A DNA stretch of 64,000 bases from contig CAWGLY010000005.1 of NCBI GenBank assembly GCA_963823505.1, forward strand, positions 496,001 through 560,000, written 5' to 3'. Of the stretch, positions 49,598-58,059 are shown piece by piece. Both the position numbers and the translations under genes were made by a program. The stretch is from DATHZQ01 sp963823505. Its GTDB lineage: Bacteria > Actinomycetota > Acidimicrobiia > Spongiisociales > UBA5794. Position 1 is the first letter of the stretch. Each line of letters begins with the position of its first letter. The notes below the pieces were generated by a model, which had not been told where the DNA came from, searched no databases, and saw nothing but the letters and a program-made list of their open reading frames with translations.

Positions 49598-49906
49598 TTA
49601 CACCGTGCCGTCTTGCGACAGGGTCCTGTGGAACTCGACGATGAAGGTCGCTGGACCTTCAAGAACGAGATGGTGCGGCCGACCAGGCGGGATGACCTGG
49701 CTCCCGCCAGCGGCCACGTGACGGGGGGGCGTGTCGTCATCCTCGAAAGCGAACCCGATCGCCCCTGTGTGGACCACGAGACGTCCCCAGACGCCTTCAG
49801 CGATGCGATGGGCGCCCAACAGCCCTGCAGGGACAGTCTCCTCGTCGAACACCCGCGTCGTCCTCACGAGTTCGAGACCAGGAGGCAATGCGATGGGTGC
49901 GCTCAT
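49598..49906 (-). CDS. TehB-like/DUF1971 cupin-fold protein
   Basis: 102 residues. ETVPAGLLGAHRIAEGVWGRLVVHTG and VIPPGRPHHLVLEGPATFIVEFHR match the small DUF1971 beta-barrel domain, also found attached to the tellurite-resistance protein TehB. Histidines in the PHH pair could bind metal. Single gene, divergent from the DUF3097 gene. The 143-bp stretch 49455-49597 has no gene that I can support. Confidence 0.85.
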   Translation of the reverse strand: MSAPIALPPGLELVRTTRVFDEETVPAGLLGAHRIAEGVWGRLVVHTGAIGFAFEDDDTPPRHVAAGGSQVIPPGRPHHLVLEGPATFIVEFHRTLSQDGTV

Positions 49907-50014
49907 CGGATGATCCTGCCACGCAGGTCTGCGACCTCAAAGAGCGGACGCTCGCTGTGCCGCTGTGGCTGGTGGATCCTCAGGATCTCCCAGTACGCGT
50001 CGTAGGCTGCGCCC

Positions 50015-50830
50015 ATGCCACCATCAGACCTCTGGGACCATGACGACATCCTTGATTCGTTCAACAAGGCTGAATACCCCAACTTGGCCGTGCGACACGG
50101 GATGACCTTGACCCATACCGGCTCCCGGTTCACGGGAAAGGTCGCAGGGTTCTCAGAAGGCGACAGCGTCGTGCTCGTGAATGATGCCGGCCACAAGGAG
50201 CTATTCCGGGCGTGGGACGGGGCGTTCACTCATGACGGAACCCGAGTGGCGCTGCGGGCGATGGGTGAACGCACGGGTGCACCGCCCCAGTTGACCGCTT
50301 CGGGTTCCATCGCTCCGCCGAAAGCGCGGGCGCGGGTCGCACAGGCCAGCCGAATATGGGTCGAGGGTATCCACGACGCCGAGCTGATCGAAAAGGTGTG
50401 GGGAGATGACCTGCGCGAAGCCGGCACCGTGGTTGAGCCGCTACACGGTGCCGATGATCTGATGACGGCCGTATCCACGTTCAGACCTGGCGAGAGTCGC
50501 AGGCTCGGAGTGCTGCTCGACCACCTCGTAGAGGGCTCCAAGGAGTCTCAGATCGCCGAAACGGTGACGCACCCGCACGTGTTGATCTGCGGCCATCCTT
50601 ACGTCGACATCTGGGAGGCGATTCGGCCGGCCACCATCGGCATCTCCGCCTGGCCGGAGGTTGGCCCTGGGCGACCGTGGAAAGAGGGGGTGCTCGAGGC
50701 CTTGGGCCTGGATGCTCAGCCGGGCGCGTTCTGGGGCAAGGTGCTCGATGCGGTGTCGTCGTATCGAGACATCGAGACTCCGCTGGTGAACGCTGTCGAG
50801 CAACTCATCGACTTCGTCACCGTGAGCTGA
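50015..50830 (+). CDS. DUF3097 family protein
   Basis: 271 residues, the usual DUF3097 length. The conserved core is IWVEGIHDAELIEKVWGDDLR, RLGVLLDHLVEGSKES, HVLICGHPYVDIWEAI and GRPWKEGVLEALGL. The family is restricted to actinobacteria and is widely conserved there. The IWVEGxHDAEL segment resembles a TOPRIM-like acidic motif, so nucleic-acid chemistry is possible but unproved. Single gene. Confidence 0.9.
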   Translation: MPPSDLWDHDDILDSFNKAEYPNLAVRHGMTLTHTGSRFTGKVAGFSEGDSVVLVNDAGHKELFRAWDGAFTHDGTRVALRAMGERTGAPPQLTASGSIAPPKARARVAQASRIWVEGIHDAELIEKVWGDDLREAGTVVEPLHGADDLMTAVSTFRPGESRRLGVLLDHLVEGSKESQIAETVTHPHVLICGHPYVDIWEAIRPATIGISAWPEVGPGRPWKEGVLEALGLDAQPGAFWGKVLDAVSSYRDIETPLVNAVEQLIDFVTVS

Positions 50831-50878
50831 CGAGCATCCTCCACGACCGGTCAGGCTGCCGGGCGCCGGAGTGACGGG

Positions 50879-51622
50879 TCAGATGTCGCGATGACCGAGG
50901 AAGACGCGTCGAGGCACGCGTGGTTCCGAGGTCTCTTCGGTGATCACCCGGGGAGTGAATCCAGCTCGGCGCAGTGCGTCGAGCCACACCGCCTCCGCAA
51001 ACAGGCCCGTCTGGTGCCGCTCGTGGACGACTCGAACGTGTCCGCCGGCCAGTCGGATCAGAAACACGTAGTCGGTCTCGACCACGGAGTCACCCGGATC
51101 CGGACCGCGGGTCCACTCCAGATAGCGAATTCCTCGGCCGGCTCCGTCGCTGCCGCCATGATCGGTGCCGGGAACGAAGCTCTCCACCGTATGGTCGGGC
51201 AGGACCAGCGCGACTCCTCCCGGGCGGCAGTGGGCTGACGCCGTTGCCATTGCTGCACAGAGGTCGCGTTCGTCGGTCATGTAGTCGATGGCGTCGTGGA
51301 TGAAGACGGCATCGAAGGTTCGGCCCAAACGCACGTCGCGCATGTCGCCAACGATGTGCTCGCACTCGGGGTTGAGTTCCGTCGACACGGCAAGCATGGC
51401 AGGCGAGAGGTCGACAAGGGTCATCTCGTAGCGAGCCTTGAGAAAGAAGGCGTTGTGCCCGCCGCCGCTGCCGAGTTCGAGCACGCTTCGCACCGGGATC
51501 CTCGCTGTGGCCAGCATCTCTGCCGCAAACGCTGCCTCTTCTTCGTAGTCCTCGACCGGCGATATGAGCGGCCACCACTCGGCGAGGTCGCCGTAGAGTC
51601 GCCTTCCGGGGTCTGTCGTCAT
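50879..51622 (-). CDS. Class I SAM-dependent methyltransferase
   Basis: 247 residues. The SAM loop is VLELGSGGGHNAFFLKARYEMTL, followed by VDLSPAMLAVS, HIVGDMRDVRLGRTFDAVFIHDAIDYM and a late DALRRAGFTPRVI. Substrate unknown. Convergent with the DUF3097 gene, separated by 48 bp without an obvious hairpin. Confidence 0.9.
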   Translation of the reverse strand: MTTDPGRRLYGDLAEWWPLISPVEDYEEEAAFAAEMLATARIPVRSVLELGSGGGHNAFFLKARYEMTLVDLSPAMLAVSTELNPECEHIVGDMRDVRLGRTFDAVFIHDAIDYMTDERDLCAAMATASAHCRPGGVALVLPDHTVESFVPGTDHGGSDGAGRGIRYLEWTRGPDPGDSVVETDYVFLIRLAGGHVRVVHERHQTGLFAEAVWLDALRRAGFTPRVITEETSEPRVPRRVFLGHRDI

Positions 51623-51653
51623 TCGTGGCAGCCCGCGCCGAATCTGATAACGG

Positions 51654-52184
51654 TCAGCCGTCTTGCGCTTCGCGCAGATCGATGTCGACCATCAGTTGGT
51701 GAGCGAGATCCTCCAGCGTCTCGGTCACGGCGGCGACGGCAACGTCGGGCGGCACGCCGAGCACGAGGTTGGCCGTGAACAGCGTCCCGCCGCCCATTGG
51801 TGCGCTGGATGTCTCCGTGCGGAGCTCCTCGATGCTGATGTTTCTGACGGCTAGTGCGTGAGAGATGTCGTGAACGATGCCCGGGTGGTCAAGACCCACC
51901 ACCTCGAGGGCCAGCCTCGTGGCGGGGGCAGCCGAAGGAGTGTCCGCTGCCACCTCAGCAGTGACTTCGAGCAACCCCCGGGCCTCCAACGGCTTCAGAT
52001 CCTGCACAAAGGCCTCGACCTTGGAGTCAGGTAGGGAGATCATGACGATCCCGGCGAACTTCCCGCCGAGCTGAGCCATGTGGCTCGTATCCCAGTTGCC
52101 GCCATGATCGGCGACGACGCCTGACAGGGCATCGACGAGACCGGCCTGATCGTCGCCAATCGCAGTGAGGACCAATGTCGCCAT
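51654..52184 (-). CDS. Double ACT-domain protein, GcvR-like
   Basis: 176 residues with two ACT units: the first starts MATLVLTAIGDDQAGLVDALSGVVADHGGNW, the second LALEVVGLDHPGIVHDISHALAVRNIS. This is the plan of GcvR, which senses glycine and restrains the gcv regulator in enterobacteria. Actinobacteria carry homologues without a GcvA partner, so only amino-acid binding can be claimed. Confidence 0.87.
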   Translation of the reverse strand: MATLVLTAIGDDQAGLVDALSGVVADHGGNWDTSHMAQLGGKFAGIVMISLPDSKVEAFVQDLKPLEARGLLEVTAEVAADTPSAAPATRLALEVVGLDHPGIVHDISHALAVRNISIEELRTETSSAPMGGGTLFTANLVLGVPPDVAVAAVTETLEDLAHQLMVDIDLREAQDG

Positions 52185-52290
52185 CGCGGCAGCCTACCCA
52201 ATCCACGCAGGCCCAGAATCTGCTCCTTGCCCCGAAGTGCTCGGAATCTGGGCAAGCCGCAGCCGACGCGCCTTGCGGCGTCGCTTCCGG

Positions 52291-53283
52291 CTACAGCCGC
52301 ACCATCACTTTGCCGGTATTGGCGCCCGTGAACAGGCGATGGAACGCTGCGGGTGCGTTGTCGAGGCCGTCGACAACATCGGTCCGGTACTTCAGCTTGC
52401 CTTCGCCCACCCAGGCGGCGAGAGCCATGATCGCCTCGGCGGCCCTCGGCAGGTAGTCGAGGATGATGAAACCCTCCATACGGCCACGCTTGCTGATCAG
52501 CATGCCGAGGTTGCGCGGACCGGGACGGGGTACCTCGTCGTTGTACTGCGAGATGGCACCGCACAGCACGATACGTCCCCGGAGCGCCAGGTTGAAGATC
52601 GCAGCTTCCAGGATGTCACCCCCGACGTTGTCGTAGAACACGTCGACACCACCGGGGCATGCCGCACCGATGGCTTGGAGTACATTGTCGGTCTTGTAGT
52701 TGATCGCGGCGTCGAAGCCCAGCTCGTCCGTGAGCCACGCGCACTTCTCTGCCGAGCCGGCGATACCCACGACCCGGCAGCCATTGATCTTGGCGATCTG
52801 TCCCACAACTGATCCGGTCGCTCCTGCGGCGCCGGACACGAGGACGGTTTCACCGGCGACGGGCCGGCCGACCTCGAGCAGCCCGAAGTACGCGGTGAGC
52901 CCGGTCACCCCGAAGACGCTGAGGGCGGCCTCGGGGTCGATGCCGTCTGGCACGATCTGGGCGTCATCGCCCAGCACCGCGTAGCGCTGCCAACCCGTCA
53001 TGCCGAAGACCGTGGCGCCTTCGGGTATGCGCTCACTTCGGGACCCGATGACCTTCCCGAGGCCGCCGCTCCTGATCGGCGCACCGATCTCGATCGCCGG
53101 GAGGTACGTGTCGTAGGCCATCCAGCCTCGGATCGTGGGGTCGATCGACAGCCATTGCACTTCCACCAGAACTTCGTCGGGACCGGGGGAGGGCACGGGG
53201 ACATCGTCTGCGGCGAAGCAACTGTCTGTGACTTCGCCGGCGGGTCGATGGGCCAGGGTGATGCGGTGATTGGTTGCGTCCAT
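52291..53283 (-). CDS. NADP-dependent medium-chain oxidoreductase (2-alkenal/CurA-type, zinc-independent)
   Basis: 330 residues. Typical of the leukotriene-B4-dehydrogenase group: VQWLSIDPTIRGWM, GLTAYFGLLEVGRP, ETVLVSGAAGATGSVVGQIAKINGCRVVGIAG with the AAxxGxxG nucleotide site, GVDVFYDNVGGDILEAA, and GRIVLCGAISQYN. It lacks the catalytic-zinc cysteines. It reduces double bonds of alpha,beta-unsaturated carbonyls using NADPH. Confidence 0.93.
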   Translation of the reverse strand: MDATNHRITLAHRPAGEVTDSCFAADDVPVPSPGPDEVLVEVQWLSIDPTIRGWMAYDTYLPAIEIGAPIRSGGLGKVIGSRSERIPEGATVFGMTGWQRYAVLGDDAQIVPDGIDPEAALSVFGVTGLTAYFGLLEVGRPVAGETVLVSGAAGATGSVVGQIAKINGCRVVGIAGSAEKCAWLTDELGFDAAINYKTDNVLQAIGAACPGGVDVFYDNVGGDILEAAIFNLALRGRIVLCGAISQYNDEVPRPGPRNLGMLISKRGRMEGFIILDYLPRAAEAIMALAAWVGEGKLKYRTDVVDGLDNAPAAFHRLFTGANTGKVMVRL

Positions 53284-53423
53284 ACCGGCACCCTATGCAT
53301 CGTGTAGCTGCAACGCGCCACCATTGAAGTCCGAGATCGAGGCCATCCCGGCAGCGGCCCAGAGCGGATCACCCGGTGGCGCGACGCCTGACGCGACGTG
53401 GTCAGGCGCCGGGCAGGGGCGCC

Positions 53424-53936
53424 TCAGCTGCTTCCGAGGCGGAGGGTCCACAAGCCCTCGTCGTGCCATTCGTCGAACTTGCGGGCGACACCGGTGATCG
53501 TCCCGGCGTGCTCAAAGCCCAGCGCTTCGTGGAGCGCCACGCTGCCGTCGTTGGGGAGGGCAATCACGGCGACAGCCAGGCATGCCCCTCGCCTGGTGAT
53601 GTCGTCGAGAATCGCTTGCAGCAGTGTTCGTCCGACGCCCGCACCGCGGTGGTGTGGATGGACGTAGACGGTCGTTTCCCGAGTTGTCGCATATGCGGGC
53701 CGATCGCGAAACGTCGACGCATAGGCGTAGCCGGCGATGACGCCATTCCTCTCCAGGACCAGCCAAGGGTCGTTGACCAGGCACCGTCTGATCCGTTCGG
53801 CGAACTCGGACTCCGCGGGTGGTTCGAGCTCGAACGAGATGGCCGACTCCCGAACGACGGGTCCGTAGATCTCCAGAAGCGCAGCGGCGTCGTCGGGGCG
53901 TGCGCTCCGCATCCGGTAGCGAGACTTCTCGATCAT
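53424..53936 (-). CDS. GNAT acetyltransferase, phosphinothricin/methionine-sulfoximine type (MnaT/Pat-like)
   Basis: 170 residues from the ATG giving MIEKSRYRMRSARPDDAAA. The pattern IYGPVVRESAISFE, GYAYASTFRDRPAYATTRETTVYV, HHRGAGVGRTLLQAI for acetyl-CoA binding, and SVALHEALGFEHAGTI is that of the PAT/MnaT branch. These acetylate methionine sulfoximine or phosphinothricin-like amino acids. True substrate not shown. Confidence 0.87.
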   Translation of the reverse strand: MIEKSRYRMRSARPDDAAALLEIYGPVVRESAISFELEPPAESEFAERIRRCLVNDPWLVLERNGVIAGYAYASTFRDRPAYATTRETTVYVHPHHRGAGVGRTLLQAILDDITRRGACLAVAVIALPNDGSVALHEALGFEHAGTITGVARKFDEWHDEGLWTLRLGSS

Positions 53937-54143
53937 GCCGAAGGATCGTAGAGCCGACCTGCCGCACTTTCCGAGTGCGATCGGCAAGCTACGACACCAA
54001 CGGACCAGACCCAACCTCCAGTAGACGCCGACCGACGGCGAAGCCGCCGGGATCGCACGTTCATCGTTCAGTTGGGATCAGGTGCTGGAAGGGGCGCTTG
54101 CCTTCACTTGATACGGAGACCCCACCCGCAATTCGACGGGGCA

Positions 54144-54734
54144 TCAATCGCGAGTGCGGAACTCGTAGCGCATGATGGGGCGCGGTGGCACGTGTCGGGC
54201 AACGGTGCTGAAGCCCATGCGGGCAAAGGTCGAGGCGTAGCCGGTATGAGAAGAGCTGGGCGTCAGTTCGGCGTCGAGCGGATACGCCTCCACCGCCGGG
54301 GCACCGGCCAACCGGGCGACGTCGAGAGCAGCTTCGATCAGCGCCGTGGCCACCCCTTGTCTGCGGTAGCCCTTGCGCACGTAGAAGCACGAGATCGACC
54401 ATACGGGGAGGTCGTCGACGCGCTTCAGTCGCCAAGTGCGCTCCAACCAGGGCAAGGCATCTCGAGGTGTGAGCTGACACCACCCGACCGCCAGGTCGCC
54501 GTCAAAGGCGAGCAGCCCTGGCGATGGGCCGTCGCGGGCGATTGCGCGAAAGGCCTGCTTGTTGGCGTCACCCTCCCGCGCACGGTATTCGCTCCCGATG
54601 CGCCAGTACATACACCAGCATCTGCCTACGGCCCCTGCCGTGCCGAACAGGTCCTCCAGAGCCGGCCACAGCTCCGGGCTGAGTTGGCGCACCTCGAATC
54701 TCACCATTGGCTCCGACTCTGCAGGGCTGTTCAC
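54144..54734 (-). CDS. GNAT-family N-acetyltransferase
   Basis: 196 residues from a GTG that overlaps the upstream stop (GTGA). CWCMYWRI near residue 40 is a conserved feature of this actinobacterial group. ISCFYVRKGYRRQGVATALIEAAL is the acetyl-CoA site, and GYASTFARMGF the conserved end. The Cys pair near the N-terminus is typical of the group. Substrate unknown. Confidence 0.88.
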   Translation of the reverse strand: MNSPAESEPMVRFEVRQLSPELWPALEDLFGTAGAVGRCWCMYWRIGSEYRAREGDANKQAFRAIARDGPSPGLLAFDGDLAVGWCQLTPRDALPWLERTWRLKRVDDLPVWSISCFYVRKGYRRQGVATALIEAALDVARLAGAPAVEAYPLDAELTPSSSHTGYASTFARMGFSTVARHVPPRPIMRYEFRTRD

Positions 54735-54949
54735 TCGCCGGTCTGGCCGTCAATCGCCTGCCGGATCAGGTCGGCATGGCCGCAGTGGCGCGCATACTCC
54801 TCGATGAGGTGAATCAGGATCCAGCGCAGGCTGTAGAACGCCCTGTCCGAGTGTTCGACCTCATCGAGTCGGGCATGCGCGAGGAACGCAAGCAGTGTCG
54901 TCCGTTCGTCTTCGGCGGCGACTTCGTCCTTCGGCCGGAGGTCGGTCAT
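54731..54949 (-). pseudogene. DinB/DUF664 protein with a large internal deletion
   Basis: 72 residues that start and end like a DUF664 (DinB-like) protein: MTDLRPKDEVAAEDERTTLLAFL at the front, and SLRWILIHLIEEYARHCGHADLIRQAIDGQTGE at the back. Normal members have about 100 residues between, including the first metal-binding histidines. Here the two ends are joined in frame through HARLDEVEHSDRAFY. It is still open and coupled to the next gene, so it may be expressed, but the four-helix fold cannot be complete. Confidence 0.7.
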
Positions 54950-54979
54950 GAAGCGAGCCTACCCGCCAGCGTTGGTGCG

Positions 54980-55612
54980 CTACCTCGCACCCCAGGTGTA
55001 CGGTGCCAGGACCGGCGATGCCTCCTCGGGAAGGCCATAACGCACAACATGGAATGAGAGCAGGACGGCCCCGAGATGCACGGGCCGCATTGCGTTCACC
55101 GCCAGTGGGCGGCGGGTGACGATCGCAAGCTCGTCCTCGAATTGACGGAGGATCCACCGATGGGCGCGGCCGAACCGCTGCGTAGATGCCGGATAGAGGC
55201 TGTAGGCGTAGTCCCTGCCATTGATCCCGTACGTGCCGTGCGCCATGCCCGCGATGGTGACCTTGCGCCCAGCCGAGTCGACGATGATCGGGGAGATCGC
55301 ACCCCCGGAGCCGATCGATCGCAACGTCCAGTGCTCGCCGTCGGCCAGCTCGATCCGCTGACCACGCCAGATATACACCTTGAGCCACCCCGTTCTGCCC
55401 ATCGCGGCAACACGGCCGCTGTCGTCCGTGAGCTCGTATACGGGAAAACTCCAGCGGCCGATGCGGCGTACCCGTGCCCGGCCGAAGAGCTGGTGGGGCG
55501 TCGCAGGTCGCAGCTGGCTCGCAGGCTCGCGAGTGAGAGGCGACGTCGTCAGGGACGCAGCACCCTTCAGGATTGGCTCGGCATCGTCGTCCATGGCATC
55601 GTCCTCAACCAT
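54980..55612 (-). CDS. Hypothetical protein, possible LURP-one/tubby-like beta barrel
   Basis: 210 residues; the ATG six codons later is an alternative start. A low-complexity first 35 residues precede a strand-rich body: RVRRIGRWSFPVYELTDDSG, GWLKVYIWRGQRIELADGEHW, SPIIVDSAGRKVTIAG, and a C-terminal LLSFHVVRYGLPEE. The repeated strand-turn pattern and late hydrophobic helix recall the LURP-one/tubby C2 fold, but the match is weak. No operon partner. From 55613 to 55898 I see no gene. Confidence 0.62.
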   Translation of the reverse strand: MVEDDAMDDDAEPILKGAASLTTSPLTREPASQLRPATPHQLFGRARVRRIGRWSFPVYELTDDSGRVAAMGRTGWLKVYIWRGQRIELADGEHWTLRSIGSGGAISPIIVDSAGRKVTIAGMAHGTYGINGRDYAYSLYPASTQRFGRAHRWILRQFEDELAIVTRRPLAVNAMRPVHLGAVLLSFHVVRYGLPEEASPVLAPYTWGAR

Positions 55613-55898
55613 CTGCTCGCCGCGATGCAGCGTTGCGTCACGGCTGACCTCACCGTCGCATCGGAACGTGCTCACCGCTAGGGGAACATGGCCCCGGCCA
55701 TCGCAGCCGTCAGCCGCCCCCGAGCCCCACCACGATGAGCGACTTGATCGCGACCCTCCGAGTCCACGACGGCGACCACGGCCGCCGCTGGATCGCCGAT
55801 CGTCGGGTCCAGCCATGCGCTTCCTTCGAAACCTCTGACCCGCTTCGGTCGGGGAGAAGCTTGCGGGACAGCTCGGAAGGTCCCTCGGCGCCGTTGCC

Positions 55899-57032
55899 TC
55901 AGCCGGTGAGGACCCGCGTCTCGGCACTCGGCAGCTTCGACCACCAGTGTGCGTAGCGACCGTATACCGCTTCGTCACGGCCCGTGAGCAGCCGTCGTAG
56001 GGTGCGGGCCTCCCTAGCGAGGCCATCCCATGCCTCGTCGGTGAGCTGGTGGAACGCCGTCGCCTCGATGCCGGCGTCAACCGTTCGCCACACCCCGGAG
56101 ACGTAGCCGTCAACGAGGAGCGTCGGCAGGACGTCACCGTTCCGCCGGATCACCAGCGACCGGTACTCCTCTGGGATCACGCGGCTCCGGTCTGCGTAGG
56201 CAAGCAGGATGCTGTCCCACATCGCCATCAGCCTTGGCGGCGCAGGCGTCGTCTCGTCCGGCAACGGCGCCTCGGGGACGTCGAACAGCACCTTGCCGTC
56301 CGGGCCCTCGAGGGTGACGAGCTCGTCGGCCATCGCCAGAAGTGCGTGTTTGGTTTCCGTTTGGCGTTGCATGGCGAACTGGCCGAAGTCTCTTGCTGTG
56401 GCCGGACCAAACCCCTCCAAGTAGCGCCACACCAGCCGCCGCAGTGATTCGTCGGGCGCAATCCGAGGCGGCTGACTCGGTGCGGCGAGGTATGAGGGTC
56501 GACGGCCGAACGACCACGGCCCGCCCGTCGGGCTGTGCGCAAGCGGTGCGAAAGTCTTGAGCGCCCACCATGCCGGCTTTTCAGGCGAGCCCTCGAGACG
56601 CTCGGCAAGCATCGCCTCCAACTCAGGGACGGTGCGGGGACGTGATGCGAACTCGATGAGGTGCGGCGCCACGGCGTCGACGGCGTCCCGGGTCAGACCG
56701 GTGGAGGTGAACCGGCGATCGTTCAGTCTCGAAGCGCGGAGATTCGCCAGCATGGCTTCGTGGAACGCCGTGTAGTCCTCGGCGTGGACGGCGTGCAACG
56801 TGATCCGCATCAGCGTCGCCTTCACGATCTCACCGTCGGTGAAAGCGGCGTCCAGCTCAGCCGGGTCGAACCCGTCGAGCCGGTTCCACAATGCCACATA
56901 TGGGGATGCGGGCTCCTGTGCCTGAAGTGCAACGAGTTCCCGAACGGCATCGACCACCGGCAGCCGCTCGCGCCGGAGTAGGCGCTGGCGAGCGAGTGTG
57001 GCCCTGTTGAGTCGTCGGCGGGTGAGACGCAC
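55899..57032 (-). CDS. Winged-helix DNA-binding protein of the AlkZ/YcaQ-related family (HTH_42)
   Basis: 377 residues from a GTG; an ATG 11 codons earlier is also open and neither has a good ribosome site. LTRRRLNRATLARQRLL and VRELVALQAQEPASPYVALWNRL give the QxQ motif that in AlkZ-type DNA glycosylases is part of the active site. The centre repeats winged-helix units (VWRYLEGFGPATARDFGQF). The end SVxAGRRxx region is FLLVDGYVSGVW-like here (TLLVDGYVSGVWRTV). AlkZ proteins remove bulky or crosslinked DNA adducts. Members of this branch are uncharacterised. Confidence 0.85.
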   Translation of the reverse strand: MRLTRRRLNRATLARQRLLRRERLPVVDAVRELVALQAQEPASPYVALWNRLDGFDPAELDAAFTDGEIVKATLMRITLHAVHAEDYTAFHEAMLANLRASRLNDRRFTSTGLTRDAVDAVAPHLIEFASRPRTVPELEAMLAERLEGSPEKPAWWALKTFAPLAHSPTGGPWSFGRRPSYLAAPSQPPRIAPDESLRRLVWRYLEGFGPATARDFGQFAMQRQTETKHALLAMADELVTLEGPDGKVLFDVPEAPLPDETTPAPPRLMAMWDSILLAYADRSRVIPEEYRSLVIRRNGDVLPTLLVDGYVSGVWRTVDAGIEATAFHQLTDEAWDGLAREARTLRRLLTGRDEAVYGRYAHWWSKLPSAETRVLTG

Positions 57033-57127
57033 GGGGAGACTGTAGGACGGTCCGCCACCTCTCATTCGTAGCAACGGCCTGCTGGCGGCTATTCACAGCA
57101 GGGGTCGAAGGCGCGGTCCAAGACCGG

Positions 57128-57835
57128 TCAGTCGAGACGGCTCACCACACCCAGCCGGGCGAGCTCTGGGAGCTGCACCAGCGTCGTGATCTCGTGGTCG
57201 GCCGCCGCCGCGGGAACTGCCGTGCTGGCACCCGGGTTGTACCAGCAGGTGGCGATGCCGTAGTCCCTGCCTCCGGTGATGTCCGAGGACAGGCTGTCGC
57301 CGATCATCAGCACCGACGATCTGTCGGGCCAATCGAGCGCGGCGAACACCAGGTCGAAGATCTGGGCACCGGGTTTTGCGGTGCCGACCTCACCGGAGAT
57401 CACGATCGCATCGAACAGCGGCTCGAGCTCCAGCCTCGCGATGCGAGCCCGCTGCACCTCGCCGAGACCGTTCGTGACGAGTGCCAGCGTGGCGTGTGAT
57501 GCCAGGTGCTCGAGCACGCGACACGCCTCCGGATAGAGGCCCCCGAACTGCCCCATGCCGGCGACGAACTCGTCGGCCAGCAACCCTGGATCGGCGTCGA
57601 GCCCCGCCGCCGCGACCAAGTCGGCGAACCGGCGCGCCTGCACCTCGTTCGGCGTGAGCTCCTGGCGTTCGACCGCAGCCCAGAGCGCGTTGTTGATCTC
57701 GACGTACGTCGCCAGATGTCGCTGCGGCTCGGGTACGCCTCCCAACGAGAGCGCATGATCGAAGGCGAGTCGCTCCGACGCATGGCCGTCGAAGAGCGTG
57801 TTGTCGAGATCGAAAAGCAAGTAGGGGTACCGCAT
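57128..57835 (-). CDS. yjjG: HAD-superfamily hydrolase, YjjG-type pyrimidine nucleotidase
   Basis: 235 residues from MRYPYLLFDLDNTLFDG, which holds the nucleophile DxD. LALVTNGLGEVQRARIARLEL supplies motif II (T/N), ISGEVGTAKPGAQIFDLVF motif III (Lys), and VLMIGDSLSSDITGG motif IV. The VTNGLxxVQ and 'ISxExGxxKPxxxIF' strings are typical of YjjG, which removes phosphate from non-canonical nucleotides. The gene symbol is by similarity only. Confidence 0.85.
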   Translation of the reverse strand: MRYPYLLFDLDNTLFDGHASERLAFDHALSLGGVPEPQRHLATYVEINNALWAAVERQELTPNEVQARRFADLVAAAGLDADPGLLADEFVAGMGQFGGLYPEACRVLEHLASHATLALVTNGLGEVQRARIARLELEPLFDAIVISGEVGTAKPGAQIFDLVFAALDWPDRSSVLMIGDSLSSDITGGRDYGIATCWYNPGASTAVPAAAADHEITTLVQLPELARLGVVSRLD

Positions 57836-58059
57836 CGCCGGAGCAGGGTAGGCGATGGTTCGGCCCAGCATTTCGATCTGGGGACCCGCGGTCCTCGTCA
57901 GGCCGTCGCGGGCAAGAGCCCCCGGGTCCTCTCTCCCTCTCCCTCTCGAGGAAGGGTCCGGCTGGCCAGAACGAGATCGTCGATCGTGTCGCTCCGCGCC
58001 TCCAGAGCTCCTTCACGGAGGAGATCGCTGCGGCAACGGCCGTGTGGGTAATGACCCCG

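Noticed and set aside
55613..56137. N-terminal extension of the LURP-one-like frame
   Set aside because: Arg/Ser-rich read-through into the AlkZ-related gene; homologous-looking sequence begins only after 55612.
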